From: Acetobacteraceae bacterium
GTDB taxonomy: Bacteria; Pseudomonadota; Alphaproteobacteria; Acetobacterales; Acetobacteraceae
Length of the DNA: 46,651 nucleotides
Direction of reading: 5' to 3'
Assembly: GCA_027326105.1 (NCBI GenBank)
Contig: DAHWFB010000056.1
Coordinates: 1 to 46,651, forward strand
Every line of letters begins with the position of its first letter. The first letter of the stretch is position 1. Shown here in pieces: positions 18,448-29,245 of the stretch. Under the pieces are notes generated by a model. The model had not been told where the DNA came from, ran no database searches, and worked only from the letters and a program-made list of their open reading frames with translations. The position numbers were made by a program, and so were the translations under genes.

Positions 18448-19406
18448 CGGTGCCGCGGTTCGGCTGCTGTGGCTGCGGCCGGCGGGCGCTGATCGCCGCC
18501 GGAGCGGCCGGGCTGTTCGCCACCGGGGCGGCGGAGGCCGCGCCGGTGTTCACACTGCACGAGGTGGCGCCGGGGATCTTCGTCCGCCACGGGCTCTATC
18601 AGGACGCTAGCAAGCGGAATCTCGATTTCATCGCCAACACCGGCTTCATCGTCGGGGAACGGGCGGTCGCGGTGATCGACCCCGGCGGCAGCCTCCCGGA
18701 CGGGGAGCGTCTCTACGCGTCCTTGCGCGCCCGCACCCGGCTTCCGGTGCGCCATCTCATCCTCAGCCACCTCCACCCCGATCACTACTTCGGCGCCCAG
18801 CCGTTCCTGGCCGAGAAGCCGGAGGTGATCGCCCATTGGCGGATGCCGGACGCGATCGCCGAACAGGAGGCCTATTACCACACCCGCCTCGCGGAGGTGG
18901 TGGGCACGGCGGCGGCCGGTGGGCTGGTGCGGCCGACGCGGCTGGTGAAAGCGGTCGCCAGCGTCGATCTCGGCGGGCGGGTCCTCGATCTGACCGCCCA
19001 TCCGCGCGCCCATACCTTCACCGATCTGACCGTCTTCGACCGCGCCACCGCGACCCTCTGGATGGCGGATCTGCTGTTCGTGAAGCGGATCCCGGCGATC
19101 GATGGCAGCCTCACCGGCTGGCAGAAGACTCTGGCGGCGCTCGCCAAGGTGAAGGCGGCCCGGGCGGTGCCCGGGCACGGGCCGGTCGCGGTCGCCTGGC
19201 CGGCGGGGGCGGTGGACGAGGCGCGCTATTTCCGCGTGCTGCGCAGCGGGATCCTCAAGGTGCTGCACGACGGCGGGGATATCGAACAGGCGGTGGCGAG
19301 CGTGGGGCGGAGCGAGCGCGGCAGATGGCTGTTGTTCGACGCCTACAACGGGCGTAACGTGACCGCTTCGTTCAAGGAACTCGAATGGGCGGCGACGCCG
19401 GGCTGA
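18444..19406 (+). CDS. Quinoprotein relay system zinc metallohydrolase (SoxH-like)
   Basis: Periplasmic metallo-beta-lactamase-fold hydrolase of 320 aa. An unusual Cys-rich, twin-Arg N-terminus (GCCGCGRRALIAAGAAG) suggests export, perhaps by Tat. The zinc site is H109-x-H111-x-D113-H114 in SHLHPDHYFGA, with later ligands in HPRAHTFTD, MADLLF and VPGHGP. The family is known from neighbourhood analysis to travel with quinoprotein dehydrogenases and SoxYZ-like carriers, and may act on the carrier-bound group. The GTG start at 18444 overlaps the preceding stop (GTGA), and the SoxYZ-like gene follows after 25 nt. Confidence 0.85.
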   Translation: MTVPRFGCCGCGRRALIAAGAAGLFATGAAEAAPVFTLHEVAPGIFVRHGLYQDASKRNLDFIANTGFIVGERAVAVIDPGGSLPDGERLYASLRARTRLPVRHLILSHLHPDHYFGAQPFLAEKPEVIAHWRMPDAIAEQEAYYHTRLAEVVGTAAAGGLVRPTRLVKAVASVDLGGRVLDLTAHPRAHTFTDLTVFDRATATLWMADLLFVKRIPAIDGSLTGWQKTLAALAKVKAARAVPGHGPVAVAWPAGAVDEARYFRVLRSGILKVLHDGGDIEQAVASVGRSERGRWLLFDAYNGRNVTASFKELEWAATPG

Positions 19407-19431
19407 AGGCAGCCGCCGCGGGAGATCGTCC

Positions 19432-20253
19432 ATGGCACTGCCGCTGACCGGCCGGCGCGGCGTTTCGCTGGCACTGGGCGCGGGGCTGGCGACGCTCGGG
19501 GCTGGTCCGGCCTTCGCAATCGCCGACAAGGCGATGCGCGAGGCGCGCTGGAAGGCGCTCGACGCGCTGCTGTTCGGCAAGACCGCGCTGCGCGACGGCG
19601 CCGGGATGCTCACGCTCGACGCTCCCTTCCGCGCGCAGGACGCGGCGCTGGTGCCGATGGGGCTCACCGTCGCGCCAGCGGCGGCACCCTCGGTGCTGAT
19701 GCTGGTGATCGATCTCAACCCTTCGCCGGTCGCGGCCAAGGTTGCCTACGGGCCGGCAGGGGATCCGCATCTTTTCCGCGCCCGGGTGCGCGTGAACGAC
19801 TATACCTGGGTGCACGCGGTCGCGGAGACCGCGGACGGGATTTTCCTGGTGCGCAAATATGTCCGGGCGGCGGGCGGCTGCTCGGCACCCTCGGTGGGTG
19901 ACCCCGCGACCGCGAGCCGCGACATCGGGCAGATGAAGCTGCGCCTGGCGAGAGCGCCGCTGGCGAACGGGGCGCGCGAGGCGACACTGCTGATCCGCCA
20001 TCCCAACAACAACGGGATGCAGATGGACCAGCTGACCCACTACATCATCCCCCCCCGCTTCATCACCACCATCGCCGTCCACCTGGGCGGCGAGCGGGTC
20101 TTCGCCATGGAGACCGGCATCTCGCTCGCCGAGGACCCCGCCATCACCTTCGCCTTCCACCCGCGCCGGGGAGCGGCGCTGGAGGCGGTGGTGCACGACA
20201 CCAGCGGCGCCGTGTTCCGCAAGCGGTTCGCGCTCCCGTCCCTGGCGAGCTGA
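19432..20253 (+). CDS. Quinoprotein dehydrogenase-associated SoxYZ-like carrier protein
   Basis: A 273-aa exported fusion: a SoxY-like domain (about 30-150), ending in the carrier-type motif AAGGC with Cys150, then a SoxZ-like domain (about 165-270: MKLRLARAPLANG, HYIIPPRFI). In SoxY the corresponding GGCGG Cys carries a sulfur intermediate, so Cys150 is probably the carrying residue. The signal region TGRRGVSLALGAGLATLG contains a twin-Arg, hinting at Tat export in a pre-folded form. Together with the upstream metallohydrolase it makes a quinoprotein relay pair. The likely client is the PQQ dehydrogenase at 7416-9137. Function of the relay remains hypothetical. Confidence 0.85.
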   Translation: MALPLTGRRGVSLALGAGLATLGAGPAFAIADKAMREARWKALDALLFGKTALRDGAGMLTLDAPFRAQDAALVPMGLTVAPAAAPSVLMLVIDLNPSPVAAKVAYGPAGDPHLFRARVRVNDYTWVHAVAETADGIFLVRKYVRAAGGCSAPSVGDPATASRDIGQMKLRLARAPLANGAREATLLIRHPNNNGMQMDQLTHYIIPPRFITTIAVHLGGERVFAMETGISLAEDPAITFAFHPRRGAALEAVVHDTSGAVFRKRFALPSLAS

Positions 20254-20262
20254 CCCGGCGGC

Positions 20263-20278
20263 GGGTCGGCGGCGACCC
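20263..20278. terminator. Hairpin between convergent genes
   Basis: A perfect 6-bp stem GGGTCG-GCGG-CGACCC sits in the 54-bp gap between the SoxYZ-like gene and the convergent DUF4010 gene, inside a larger GGCGGGT/ACCCGCC repeat. It lacks a T-run, so intrinsic termination is uncertain. Confidence 0.3.
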
Positions 20279-20307
20279 GGGCACCCGCCGATCGAACGGA
20301 GATCGCG

Positions 20308-21575
20308 CTATCCGGCGAGCGCGATGTAGACGATCGAGGCGGCCAGTAGCGCGAGCAGCCAGAGGGCGGCGGGGAGCAAGCGGCGGTCGCGCGAGAGCGC
20401 CAGCGCATAGCCCGCCTTGAGCAGATTGTTGCTGCCCGAGGCGACCAGCACGGCGGCTTCCACCGCCCCCGGCCCGACATGGAAATTCCCCGCCAGCAGC
20501 GACAGGATGAAGGGATCGATGTCGGTGAAGCCGACCGCGAAACTGAGCACGTGCAGCCCGTTCGCCCCGTAGCGGGCGACGATGACGCGGGTGATGGCGG
20601 CGAAGGCGACGAAGAGGGCGGCGAACAGGAGCGCGATCGGCAGATCGAGCGGGTTGGAGGTGGCGTGCGGCGCCGCCCGCGCCGGCGCCTTCGCGCCACC
20701 GCGGGCGAGCAGCGCGGCCACCACCGCGGAGCCCACGAGCGCCGCCGCGAACGGGGCGGCGAGGCGCATCGCCATGGCGCGATGGCCGAGCACCAGGATC
20801 AGCACCCAGAGGCGCAGATACATCATGGCGGTCGCGATCACCACCGCCGCCGCCGCCTCGCGCGCGCTGTCCGGCTCCGCGCGGGCGGCGCGGGCGAGCA
20901 CCACCGTCGCCGCGGTGGAGGAATAGAGCCCGCCGAGCACGCCGGTGAGCAGGAGCCCGGCGCGGGGAAAGAAGTAGGTGTGGGCGAGATAGCCGAGATA
21001 GGAGATGCCCGAGATCAGCACCACCGCGAGCCAGACCTTGGCATAGGTGATGCCGGGCAGCCCGGGAATGTCGGCGGCGGGCAGCAGCGGCAGGACGAGG
21101 CCGGCGAGGATCAGGAACTTGGCGAGACTGACCCCCTCGGCGGCGGGAAACGCGTCGGAGAAGCGGCGGATGCCGGGCTTCTCGCCCAGCATCAGGATCA
21201 CCGCGACCGCGAGCGCCGCGACCAGCCAGACCGGGCCGGCGGCGATCAGCGGGCCGAGCAGGAAGACGAGGAGCGCGACCAGCGTGGGCAGCAGCGATTC
21301 CTCGCCGCGCGCGATGCGGGCGCGGTATTCGATCGCGAGCCAGAGCGCGAGGGCGGCGAGCGCGACCGGAAAGGCCAGCGGCATGCGCGCGGCGAGCCGC
21401 CAAACGGCGAAGCCGGCGACCCCGATGAGGGTGAGCGTGCGGGTGGTGCCGAAGCCGAGACCCTCGCCGGCGCCGCGCCGGTAGGAGTGCAGTTCGAGGC
21501 CGATGACGAAGCTCAGCGCGACCGTCGCGGCAAAGGCGACGAAGGCGGGCGGCAGCGCGCCCGCGCCCGCCGGGT

Positions 21576-21579
<4 letters not shown>
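20308..21579 (-). CDS. MgtC/SapB and DUF4010 family membrane protein
   Basis: A 423-aa integral membrane protein with about a dozen hydrophobic segments. The N-terminal part (FAATVALSFVIGLELHSYRR) matches MgtC/SapB-type modules, and the C-terminal half has the DUF4010 feature VGFTDIDPFILSLL followed by ASGSNNLLKAGYALAL. Role unknown; transport or envelope homeostasis has been suggested for the family. The GTG start at 21579 overlaps the glmS stop (GTGA), so it is translated behind glmS in the glmU-glmS operon. Confidence 0.8.
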
Positions 21580-23398
<1,819 letters not shown>

Positions 23399-23399
<1 letters not shown>

Positions 23400-24763
23400 C
23401 AGCCCTTCGCTCCCTGCTTCGCCCCGCCCTGCGTCACCCCGCCCTGCTTCGCGACGCCCTGTCTCGCGGCCCGGAACGCCGCCGCGGCGCCCGGCTTGTT
23501 GCGCTGGCGGGCGCGGCCGAGGGCAAGCTCGTCCGCGCCGACCGCGGCGGTGATGACACTGCCGGCGGCGACGATCGCCCCGGCGCCGACCGTGACCGGG
23601 GCGACCAGCGCGCTGTTCGAGCCGATGAAGGCGCCGGGCCCGATCTCGGTGCGGTATTTGCCGAAGCCGTCGTAGTTGCAGGTGATGGTGCCGGCGCCGA
23701 TGTTGGCGCCCGCCCCCACCGTGGCATCGCCGAGATAGCTGAGGTGGTTGGCCTTGGCCCCCTCGCCCAGCGTCGCGGCCTTGAGTTCGACGAAATTGCC
23801 GACCTGGGCCCGCGCCTCGACCACCGTTCCCGGACGCAGCCGGGCGAACGGGCCGACCACCGCGCCGGCGCCCACCCGGCAGCCTTCGAGATGGGAGAAG
23901 GAGCGGATTTCCGCCCCCGCCGCGACCGCGACCCCGGGGCCGAAGACGACGTTGGGGGCGATGGTGACGTCGGGGGCGAGCACGGTGTCGGCGGCGAGGA
24001 ACACCGTCTCCGGGGCGGCCATGCCGACGCCGGCGGCGAGTGCTGCCGCGCGCAGCCGCCCCTGCACGGTGGCCTCGGCGGCGGCGAGTTCGGCGCGGGT
24101 GTTGATGCCGCGCGCCTCGGTGAACGGGGCTTCGACCGCGCCGGCACGCAGCCCCTCGCCAGCGGCGAGGGCCACCACGTCGGTGAGGTAGTATTCGCCC
24201 TTGGCGTTGTCCGGGCGGACCTGGCCGAGCCAGCGGCGCAGGTCGGCCGCGCGGGCCGCGATGCCGCCGGCGTTGCAGAGGCCGATCGCACACTGCTCCG
24301 CCGTCGCGTCCGCCGCCTCGACGATGCGGGTGACGTAGCCGCCTTCGAGCACCACGCGCCCGTAAGGGGTGGGATCGTCCGGGCGGGTGGTGAGCAACGC
24401 CAGTGCCGCGTCCCCGGCGCGCAGGCGGGCCAGCAGCGCCCGCAAGGTCTCCGGCGTGAGCAGCGGATTGTCCACGTAGAGGATGGCGACCTCGCCGGCA
24501 CCGAACTGCGCGGCGGCGGCGCGGGCGGCGTCCGCAGTGCCGCGCGGGGTCTGCTGGAGCGCGAGGGTGTGGGCGGCGGCGGCGGCGGCCACGCCTTCCA
24601 TCCCCGGCGCGGCAACCACGACGATGTGGTCGAACACCGCCTCGCAGGCGGCGAGCAGGTGGGCGATCATCGGCCGGTGGGCGAGCGGGTGGAGCGCCTT
24701 GGGCAGGGCCGATTTCATGCGGCTCGACTGTCCGGCGGCGAGGATCACGGCGGTTGCGACCAT
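23399..24763 (-). CDS. glmU: Bifunctional UDP-GlcNAc pyrophosphorylase/glucosamine-1-P acetyltransferase
   Basis: Last two steps to UDP-GlcNAc for peptidoglycan and LPS. The 454-aa protein has an N-terminal uridyltransferase (LAAGQSSRMKSALPK) and a C-terminal left-handed beta-helix acetyltransferase with hexapeptide repeats, catalytic His in KANHLSYLGD and IGAGTITCNYDG. Some N-terminal motifs are atypical: YVDNP (residues 96-100) in place of YGDxP, and GTADA in place of GTAHA; the Mg-binding Asp98 is kept. The C-terminus ends in a Lys/Gln/Gly repeat tail (VAKQGGVTQGGAKQGAKG). The gene is divergent from gph across a 72-bp gap. Confidence 0.95.
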
Positions 24764-24835
24764 GGATTTGGGGTAGCGGGAGAGGGCGTGCCGTGTCAAA
24801 GGAACCGGCTTCAATTCGCGTTTCGGAGTGCAACC

Positions 24836-25489
24836 TTGCCGGGAATCGTGGTCTTCGATCTCGATGGCACATTGGTCGATACGCTGCCCGACCTGGCGGC
24901 GGCGGTGAACCGGGCGTTGGCCGCGCGCGGGCTCGCGCCGCTCGCGTCCGCCGCGGTCGCGGCGATGGTGGGGGACGGCATCCGCATGCTGCTGACCCGG
25001 GCGCTCGCCGCCCGCGGACAGCGCCCGGCGGAGGCGGACTTTCCCGCCTTCGCCGCCGACTATGCCGCCCACGCCGACGACGCCTCCTGCCTGTTCCCGG
25101 GCGCCGCCGAAACCCTGGACGCGCTCGCCGGGGCGGGCTGGCGGCTCGCGGTCTGCACCAACAAGCCGGAGGCGCCGGCGCGCTCGCTGCTCGCGGCACT
25201 CGGCGTGCTCGACCGTTTCGACGCCGTCGGCGCAGGCGACAGTTTCTCCGCGCGCAAGCCCGACCCCGCCCATCTCGCGGCGACCCTCGCCGCCGCCGGC
25301 GCGGCGGCGCGCGAGGCGGTGATGGTGGGCGATCACGCCAACGACATCGCGGTCGCGCGCGGGCTCGGGGTGCCGGCGATCTTCGCCGGCTGGGGCTACG
25401 GGCGGCCCGCCATGGCGGAAGGGGCGGCGGCGATCGCCCGCAGTTTCGCCGAAATCCCGGCGCTCGCGGCGCGCTGGCGGGGGAATTGA
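24836..25489 (+). CDS. gph: HAD family phosphoglycolate phosphatase
   Basis: Dephosphorylates 2-phosphoglycolate, a by-product of DNA repair and oxygenase activity. The 217-aa HAD hydrolase shows motif I VFDLDGTLVDT with nucleophile and acid Asp, a helical cap, motif II VCTNK, motif III Lys in ARKPDP and motif IV VGDHANDI. Length and motif spacing fit Gph. The start is TTG at 24836 (LPGIVVFDLDG), supported by GGAG 7 nt upstream; there is no nearby ATG. Divergent from glmU. Confidence 0.85.
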   Translation: MPGIVVFDLDGTLVDTLPDLAAAVNRALAARGLAPLASAAVAAMVGDGIRMLLTRALAARGQRPAEADFPAFAADYAAHADDASCLFPGAAETLDALAGAGWRLAVCTNKPEAPARSLLAALGVLDRFDAVGAGDSFSARKPDPAHLAATLAAAGAAAREAVMVGDHANDIAVARGLGVPAIFAGWGYGRPAMAEGAAAIARSFAEIPALAARWRGN

Positions 25490-25570
25490 TGCGGATCAAC
25501 GTGCTCGCCGCTGCGACCGCCTATGCTCGCCTGCTCGCAAACAAGAACCAGGAGCACAGGGAGGCTGGGG

Positions 25571-26059
25571 ATGGAGAGCCAGGCGATGGTTGCCGGGGCG
25601 GAAGTTTGGTTCGTGATCGCGGACGCCGGGCGGGCCCGGATCGTGAGCCCGGCCGCGCACCCGGGCGGATGGAAGACGGTGCGGGCGCTGGAATCGGTGG
25701 TGCTGCACGAGAAGGAGTCCGATCTCGGGCGCGACCGGCCGGGGCGCAGCTTCGAGAGCGCGACCACCGCCCGCCACGCGATCGAGCGGCGGGCGGCGGC
25801 GAAGGCGCGCGGGGCGCAGGCGTTCATCGCCGAACTCGCCGATCTGGTCGATGCCGCCGCCGAGGAGGGGGAGTTTTCCCGCCTCGTCCTGGTCGCGCCG
25901 ACGCCGGTGCTGCACAATCTCGCCGCCTCCCTGGGCCCGGATGCGGCGGGCCGGGTGGCGCTGAGCGTCGCCAAGGATCTCGCCAAGGTGCCGGATGGCG
26001 AGCTCGCCCGCCATCTCGGTCCGGCCTGGCTCGCCGCCAGCCGGCGCGGCGCCGGCTGA
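25571..26059 (+). CDS. Host-attachment (Host_attach/baeRF-like) family protein
   Basis: A 162-aa cytosolic protein beginning MESQAMVAG, with the family opening VWFVIADAGRARI, a central DLGRDRPGRSFES and a C-terminal VLVAPTPVLHNL...KDLAKVP. This matches the Host_attach family (named for Agrobacterium attachment; fold related to archaeo-eukaryotic release factors). Biochemical role unproven; ribosome-associated or stress roles are possible. ATG 25571 has GGAGG 6 nt before it. It stands 81 nt after gph and 31 nt before the helicase gene. Confidence 0.8.
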   Translation: MESQAMVAGAEVWFVIADAGRARIVSPAAHPGGWKTVRALESVVLHEKESDLGRDRPGRSFESATTARHAIERRAAAKARGAQAFIAELADLVDAAAEEGEFSRLVLVAPTPVLHNLAASLGPDAAGRVALSVAKDLAKVPDGELARHLGPAWLAASRRGAG

Positions 26060-26090
26060 ACCCTGCCCGCGCCGCGGGCGGGCGCGGCGC

Positions 26091-28271
26091 ATGAGCGGGT
26101 ATCTCGCCGGGCTCAACCCGGAGCAGCGCGAGGCCGTGGAGGCGGTGGACGGGCCGGTGCTGGTGCTCTCCGGCGCAGGCACCGGCAAGACCCGCGTGCT
26201 CACCACCCGCTTCGCCCACATCCTGCTCACCGGCCGCGCCGCCCCGGGCGAGATGCTCGCCGTCACCTTCACCAACAAGGCGGCGCGCGAGATGCGCGAG
26301 CGGGTCGCGGGCCTGCTCGGCCGCCCGGTGGACGGGCTCTGGCTCGGCACCTTCCACGCCCTCGGCGCGCGGATGCTGCGCCGGCACGCCGAGGCGGCAG
26401 GGCTGCGGCGCGATTTCGCCATCCTCGACACCGACGACCAGTTGCGCGTGCTCAAGCCGGTGATGGAGGAGCTGCGGCTCGACCCCAAGCGCGCCCCGCC
26501 GCCGGCGGCGCTGGCGCTGATCCAGCGCTGGAAGGATCGCGGCGTCGCCCCCGATCGCCTCGGCGCCGCCGAGCAGACCGAATTCGCCTCCGGGCGGATG
26601 GCGGAGGTCTATGCCCGCTACCAGCAGCGTCTCGCCGCCCTGAACGCTGCCGATTTCGGCGATCTGCTGCTGCACATGACCGACATCCTGCGCCGCGAGC
26701 CCGCGGCGCTGGCCGCCTGGCAGCGCCGCTTCCGCTATCTCCTGGTGGACGAATACCAGGACACCAACGTGGTCCAGTACCTGTTCCTGCGGCTACTCGC
26801 GCAGGCGCACCGCAACATCTGCTGCGTCGGCGACGACGACCAGAGCATCTATTCCTGGCGGGGCGCCGAGGTCGGCAACATCCTTCGCTTCGAGCAGGAT
26901 TTTCCCGGCGCGCGGGTGATCCGCCTCGAACGCAACTACCGCTCGACCGCGCCCATCCTGGCCGCCGCCGCCGGGCTGATCGCCCACAACGAGGAGCGGC
27001 TGGGCAAGACGCTGCGCCCGGCGGGCAAGGAGGGGGCGGGCGAGCAGGTGCTGGTGGTCAGCCTGTGGGATTCCGACGAGGAGGCGCGCATGGTGGGCGA
27101 GCGCATCGCCGCCCTGCGCGCCGAGGGCCACCGGCTCGCCGAGATCGCGGTGCTGGTGCGCGCCGGCTTCCAGACCCGGGCCTTCGAGGAGCGCCTGCTG
27201 GCGCTGGCGATTCCCTATCGGGTGGTGGGGGGCTTGCGCTTCTACGAGCGGGCGGAAATCCGCGACGCGGTCGCCTATCTGCGCCTGCTCGCCCGCCCGG
27301 CCGACGATCTCGCCTTCGAGCGCATCGTCAACGTGCCGCGGCGGGGGATCGGCGAGGGAACGCTGGCGACGCTGCGGCAGGCGGCGCGGGCGCGGGGCGA
27401 GCCGCTCGCGGTCGCGACCGCCGCCGCGATCGCGGCGAAGCAGATCCCGCCGCGGGCGCGCGAGACGCTCGGGCACTGGCTGCACGATCTCGACCGCTGG
27501 CGCGAGATCGAAGCGCGCGAGGGGCCGGTGGTGGCGCTCTCCGCGGTGCTCGAGGACTCCGGCTATCTCGAGATGTGGCGGCGCGATCCTTCGCCGGAGG
27601 CGCCGGGCAGGGTCGAGAATCTGCGCGAGCTCGGCCGCGCGCTCGCCGAGTTCGAAACGCTGGCCGCCTTCCTCGACCATGTCAGCCTGGTGATGGAGAA
27701 CGAGGCGGAGAACGGCGACGACAAGCTCAGCCTGATGACGCTGCACGCCGCCAAGGGGCTCGAGTTCGACACCGTCTTCCTGCCCGGCTGGGAGGAGGGG
27801 GTGTTTCCCAACCAGCGCGCGCTGGACGAGAGCGGAACCAAGGGGCTCGAAGAGGAACGCCGCCTCGCCTATGTCGGGCTGACCCGGGCGCGCACGCGGG
27901 CGATCGTGAGCTTCGCGCTCAACCGGCGCATCTACGGCAACTGGCAGAGCAACGCGCCCTCGCGCTTTCTCGACGAGCTGCCGGCCGACGAGATCCGGCG
28001 CGAGGGTTCCAGCGCGTTCCGCCGCGCCGCCGCCCGGCGCGAGCCGGTGGTATTCCTCGACCGCGCCCCGCTCACCGCCTTGCGGTCCTCCGTTCCCGAA
28101 CGGGTGGCGCCGCGCCCGCGCCCGGCGGAGGCGGTCGGGGTGGGGGCGCGGGTCAGGCACGAGCGCTACGGGCTCGGCACGGTGCGGGCGGCGGAGGCGG
28201 GCCGCCTCGAAATCGAGTTCGACGAGGGCGGGCGCAAGCGCATCCTCGACGGCTTCGTGACCCCGGCCTGA
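26091..28271 (+). CDS. uvrD: ATP-dependent DNA helicase of the UvrD/PcrA type
   Basis: SF1A 3'-5' helicase for repair and replication restart. The 726-aa protein has Q motif LNPEQREAV, Walker A GAGTGKT (28-34), motif Ia VTFTNKAAREMRERV, Walker B LLVDEYQDTN, motif III GDDDQSIYSWRGAE, motif IV RLERNYRST, motif V LMTLHAAKGLEFD and motif VI EERRLAYVGLTRAR. A PcrA-like C-terminal Tudor-type segment (VRHERYGLGTV) may contact RNA polymerase. The name could equally be pcrA. ATG at 26091; prmA begins 8 nt after its stop. Confidence 0.93.
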   Translation: MSGYLAGLNPEQREAVEAVDGPVLVLSGAGTGKTRVLTTRFAHILLTGRAAPGEMLAVTFTNKAAREMRERVAGLLGRPVDGLWLGTFHALGARMLRRHAEAAGLRRDFAILDTDDQLRVLKPVMEELRLDPKRAPPPAALALIQRWKDRGVAPDRLGAAEQTEFASGRMAEVYARYQQRLAALNAADFGDLLLHMTDILRREPAALAAWQRRFRYLLVDEYQDTNVVQYLFLRLLAQAHRNICCVGDDDQSIYSWRGAEVGNILRFEQDFPGARVIRLERNYRSTAPILAAAAGLIAHNEERLGKTLRPAGKEGAGEQVLVVSLWDSDEEARMVGERIAALRAEGHRLAEIAVLVRAGFQTRAFEERLLALAIPYRVVGGLRFYERAEIRDAVAYLRLLARPADDLAFERIVNVPRRGIGEGTLATLRQAARARGEPLAVATAAAIAAKQIPPRARETLGHWLHDLDRWREIEAREGPVVALSAVLEDSGYLEMWRRDPSPEAPGRVENLRELGRALAEFETLAAFLDHVSLVMENEAENGDDKLSLMTLHAAKGLEFDTVFLPGWEEGVFPNQRALDESGTKGLEEERRLAYVGLTRARTRAIVSFALNRRIYGNWQSNAPSRFLDELPADEIRREGSSAFRRAAARREPVVFLDRAPLTALRSSVPERVAPRPRPAEAVGVGARVRHERYGLGTVRAAEAGRLEIEFDEGGRKRILDGFVTPA

Positions 28272-28279
28272 GACCGCGC

Positions 28280-29245
28280 GTGCGCCACGCCCCGCCCGCG
28301 CTGGAGAGCCTCGCCGTGACCGTGACCGAGGCGGCGGCGCCGCTGTTCGAGGCTGCGCTGCGCCCGCGGGCGCTCAGCCTCGCGCTGTTCGCCGCCGGCC
28401 CCGGGCGCTGGCGGATCGAGGCGATCGGCCCGGTCGGGGAGGGAGCGGCGGAGCGTGCGGCGGCGCTGGCGCTGGCCGAAGCGCTGAGCGGGGAGAGCCC
28501 GGCCCGCGAACGTGCGCCGGTGGCAGCGGCGGGCTGGCTCGCCCGCAACCGCGCGAGCTTCCCGCCCACCCTGGTCGGACACCGCTTCGTCCTCCGCCCC
28601 ACCCATCTGCCGCCGCGGCGGCAGGCGGGGCGCATCACGCTGACGCTCGACGCCGGGCTCGCCTTCGGCAGCGGCGAGCACGGCTCGACCCGGGGCTGCC
28701 TGCGCGCCATCGAGCGGCTCACGCCCTGGCGGCCGCGGCGCATCCTCGACCTCGGCACCGGCTCGGGCATTCTCGCCATGGCGGCGGCGCGGCTCTGGGG
28801 GCGGCGGGTGCTGGCCACCGACATCGAGCCCTTCTCGGTGCGGGTGGCGGCGGAGAACGCGCGGCGCAACGGGCTCGGGCCGCGCATCGCGGTGCGGCTC
28901 GCCGACGGCTGGCGCGGGCGCGCGCTGCGCCGGGCCGGCCGGTTCGACCTCGTGCTCGCCAACATCCTCGCCCGCCCGCTCTGCCGCATGGCGCGCGATC
29001 TCTCGCTGCATCTCGCCCCCGGCGGGCGGGTGGTGCTCGCCGGGCTGCTCGCCGAGCAGGAGCGGATGGTGCTGGCCGCACACCGGAGGGCCGGGCTGGT
29101 GCTGGCCGCGCGGCTTTCCGAAGGAGCCTGGCGGACGCTGGTGCTGCGCGCCGGGGCGCGCCCGGATCAGCCGATCTTGGAGGGCTTCTCGCCGAGTTCG
29201 GAGGCGCCGAGGCGGGGCAGCAGCGCGGGTACCGCGAGCCGGTAG
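28280..29245 (+). CDS. prmA: Ribosomal protein L11 methyltransferase
   Basis: SAM-dependent trimethylation of L11. The 321-aa protein has the family N-terminal domain (LESLAVTVTEAAAPLFEAAL), the GLAFGSGEHGSTRGCL signature, SAM-binding DLGTGSGILAMAAARL, acidic TDIEPF and catalytic-region NILARPL. GTG 28280 is chosen because family members begin with this LESxxLT segment; GTG 28316 has a GGAG site and is the alternative. The C-terminus runs about 28 residues past the usual TLVL end, so its 3' end overlaps the convergent methyltransferase gene by 79 nt. Confidence 0.85.
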   Translation: MRHAPPALESLAVTVTEAAAPLFEAALRPRALSLALFAAGPGRWRIEAIGPVGEGAAERAAALALAEALSGESPARERAPVAAAGWLARNRASFPPTLVGHRFVLRPTHLPPRRQAGRITLTLDAGLAFGSGEHGSTRGCLRAIERLTPWRPRRILDLGTGSGILAMAAARLWGRRVLATDIEPFSVRVAAENARRNGLGPRIAVRLADGWRGRALRRAGRFDLVLANILARPLCRMARDLSLHLAPGGRVVLAGLLAEQERMVLAAHRRAGLVLAARLSEGAWRTLVLRAGARPDQPILEGFSPSSEAPRRGSSAGTASR

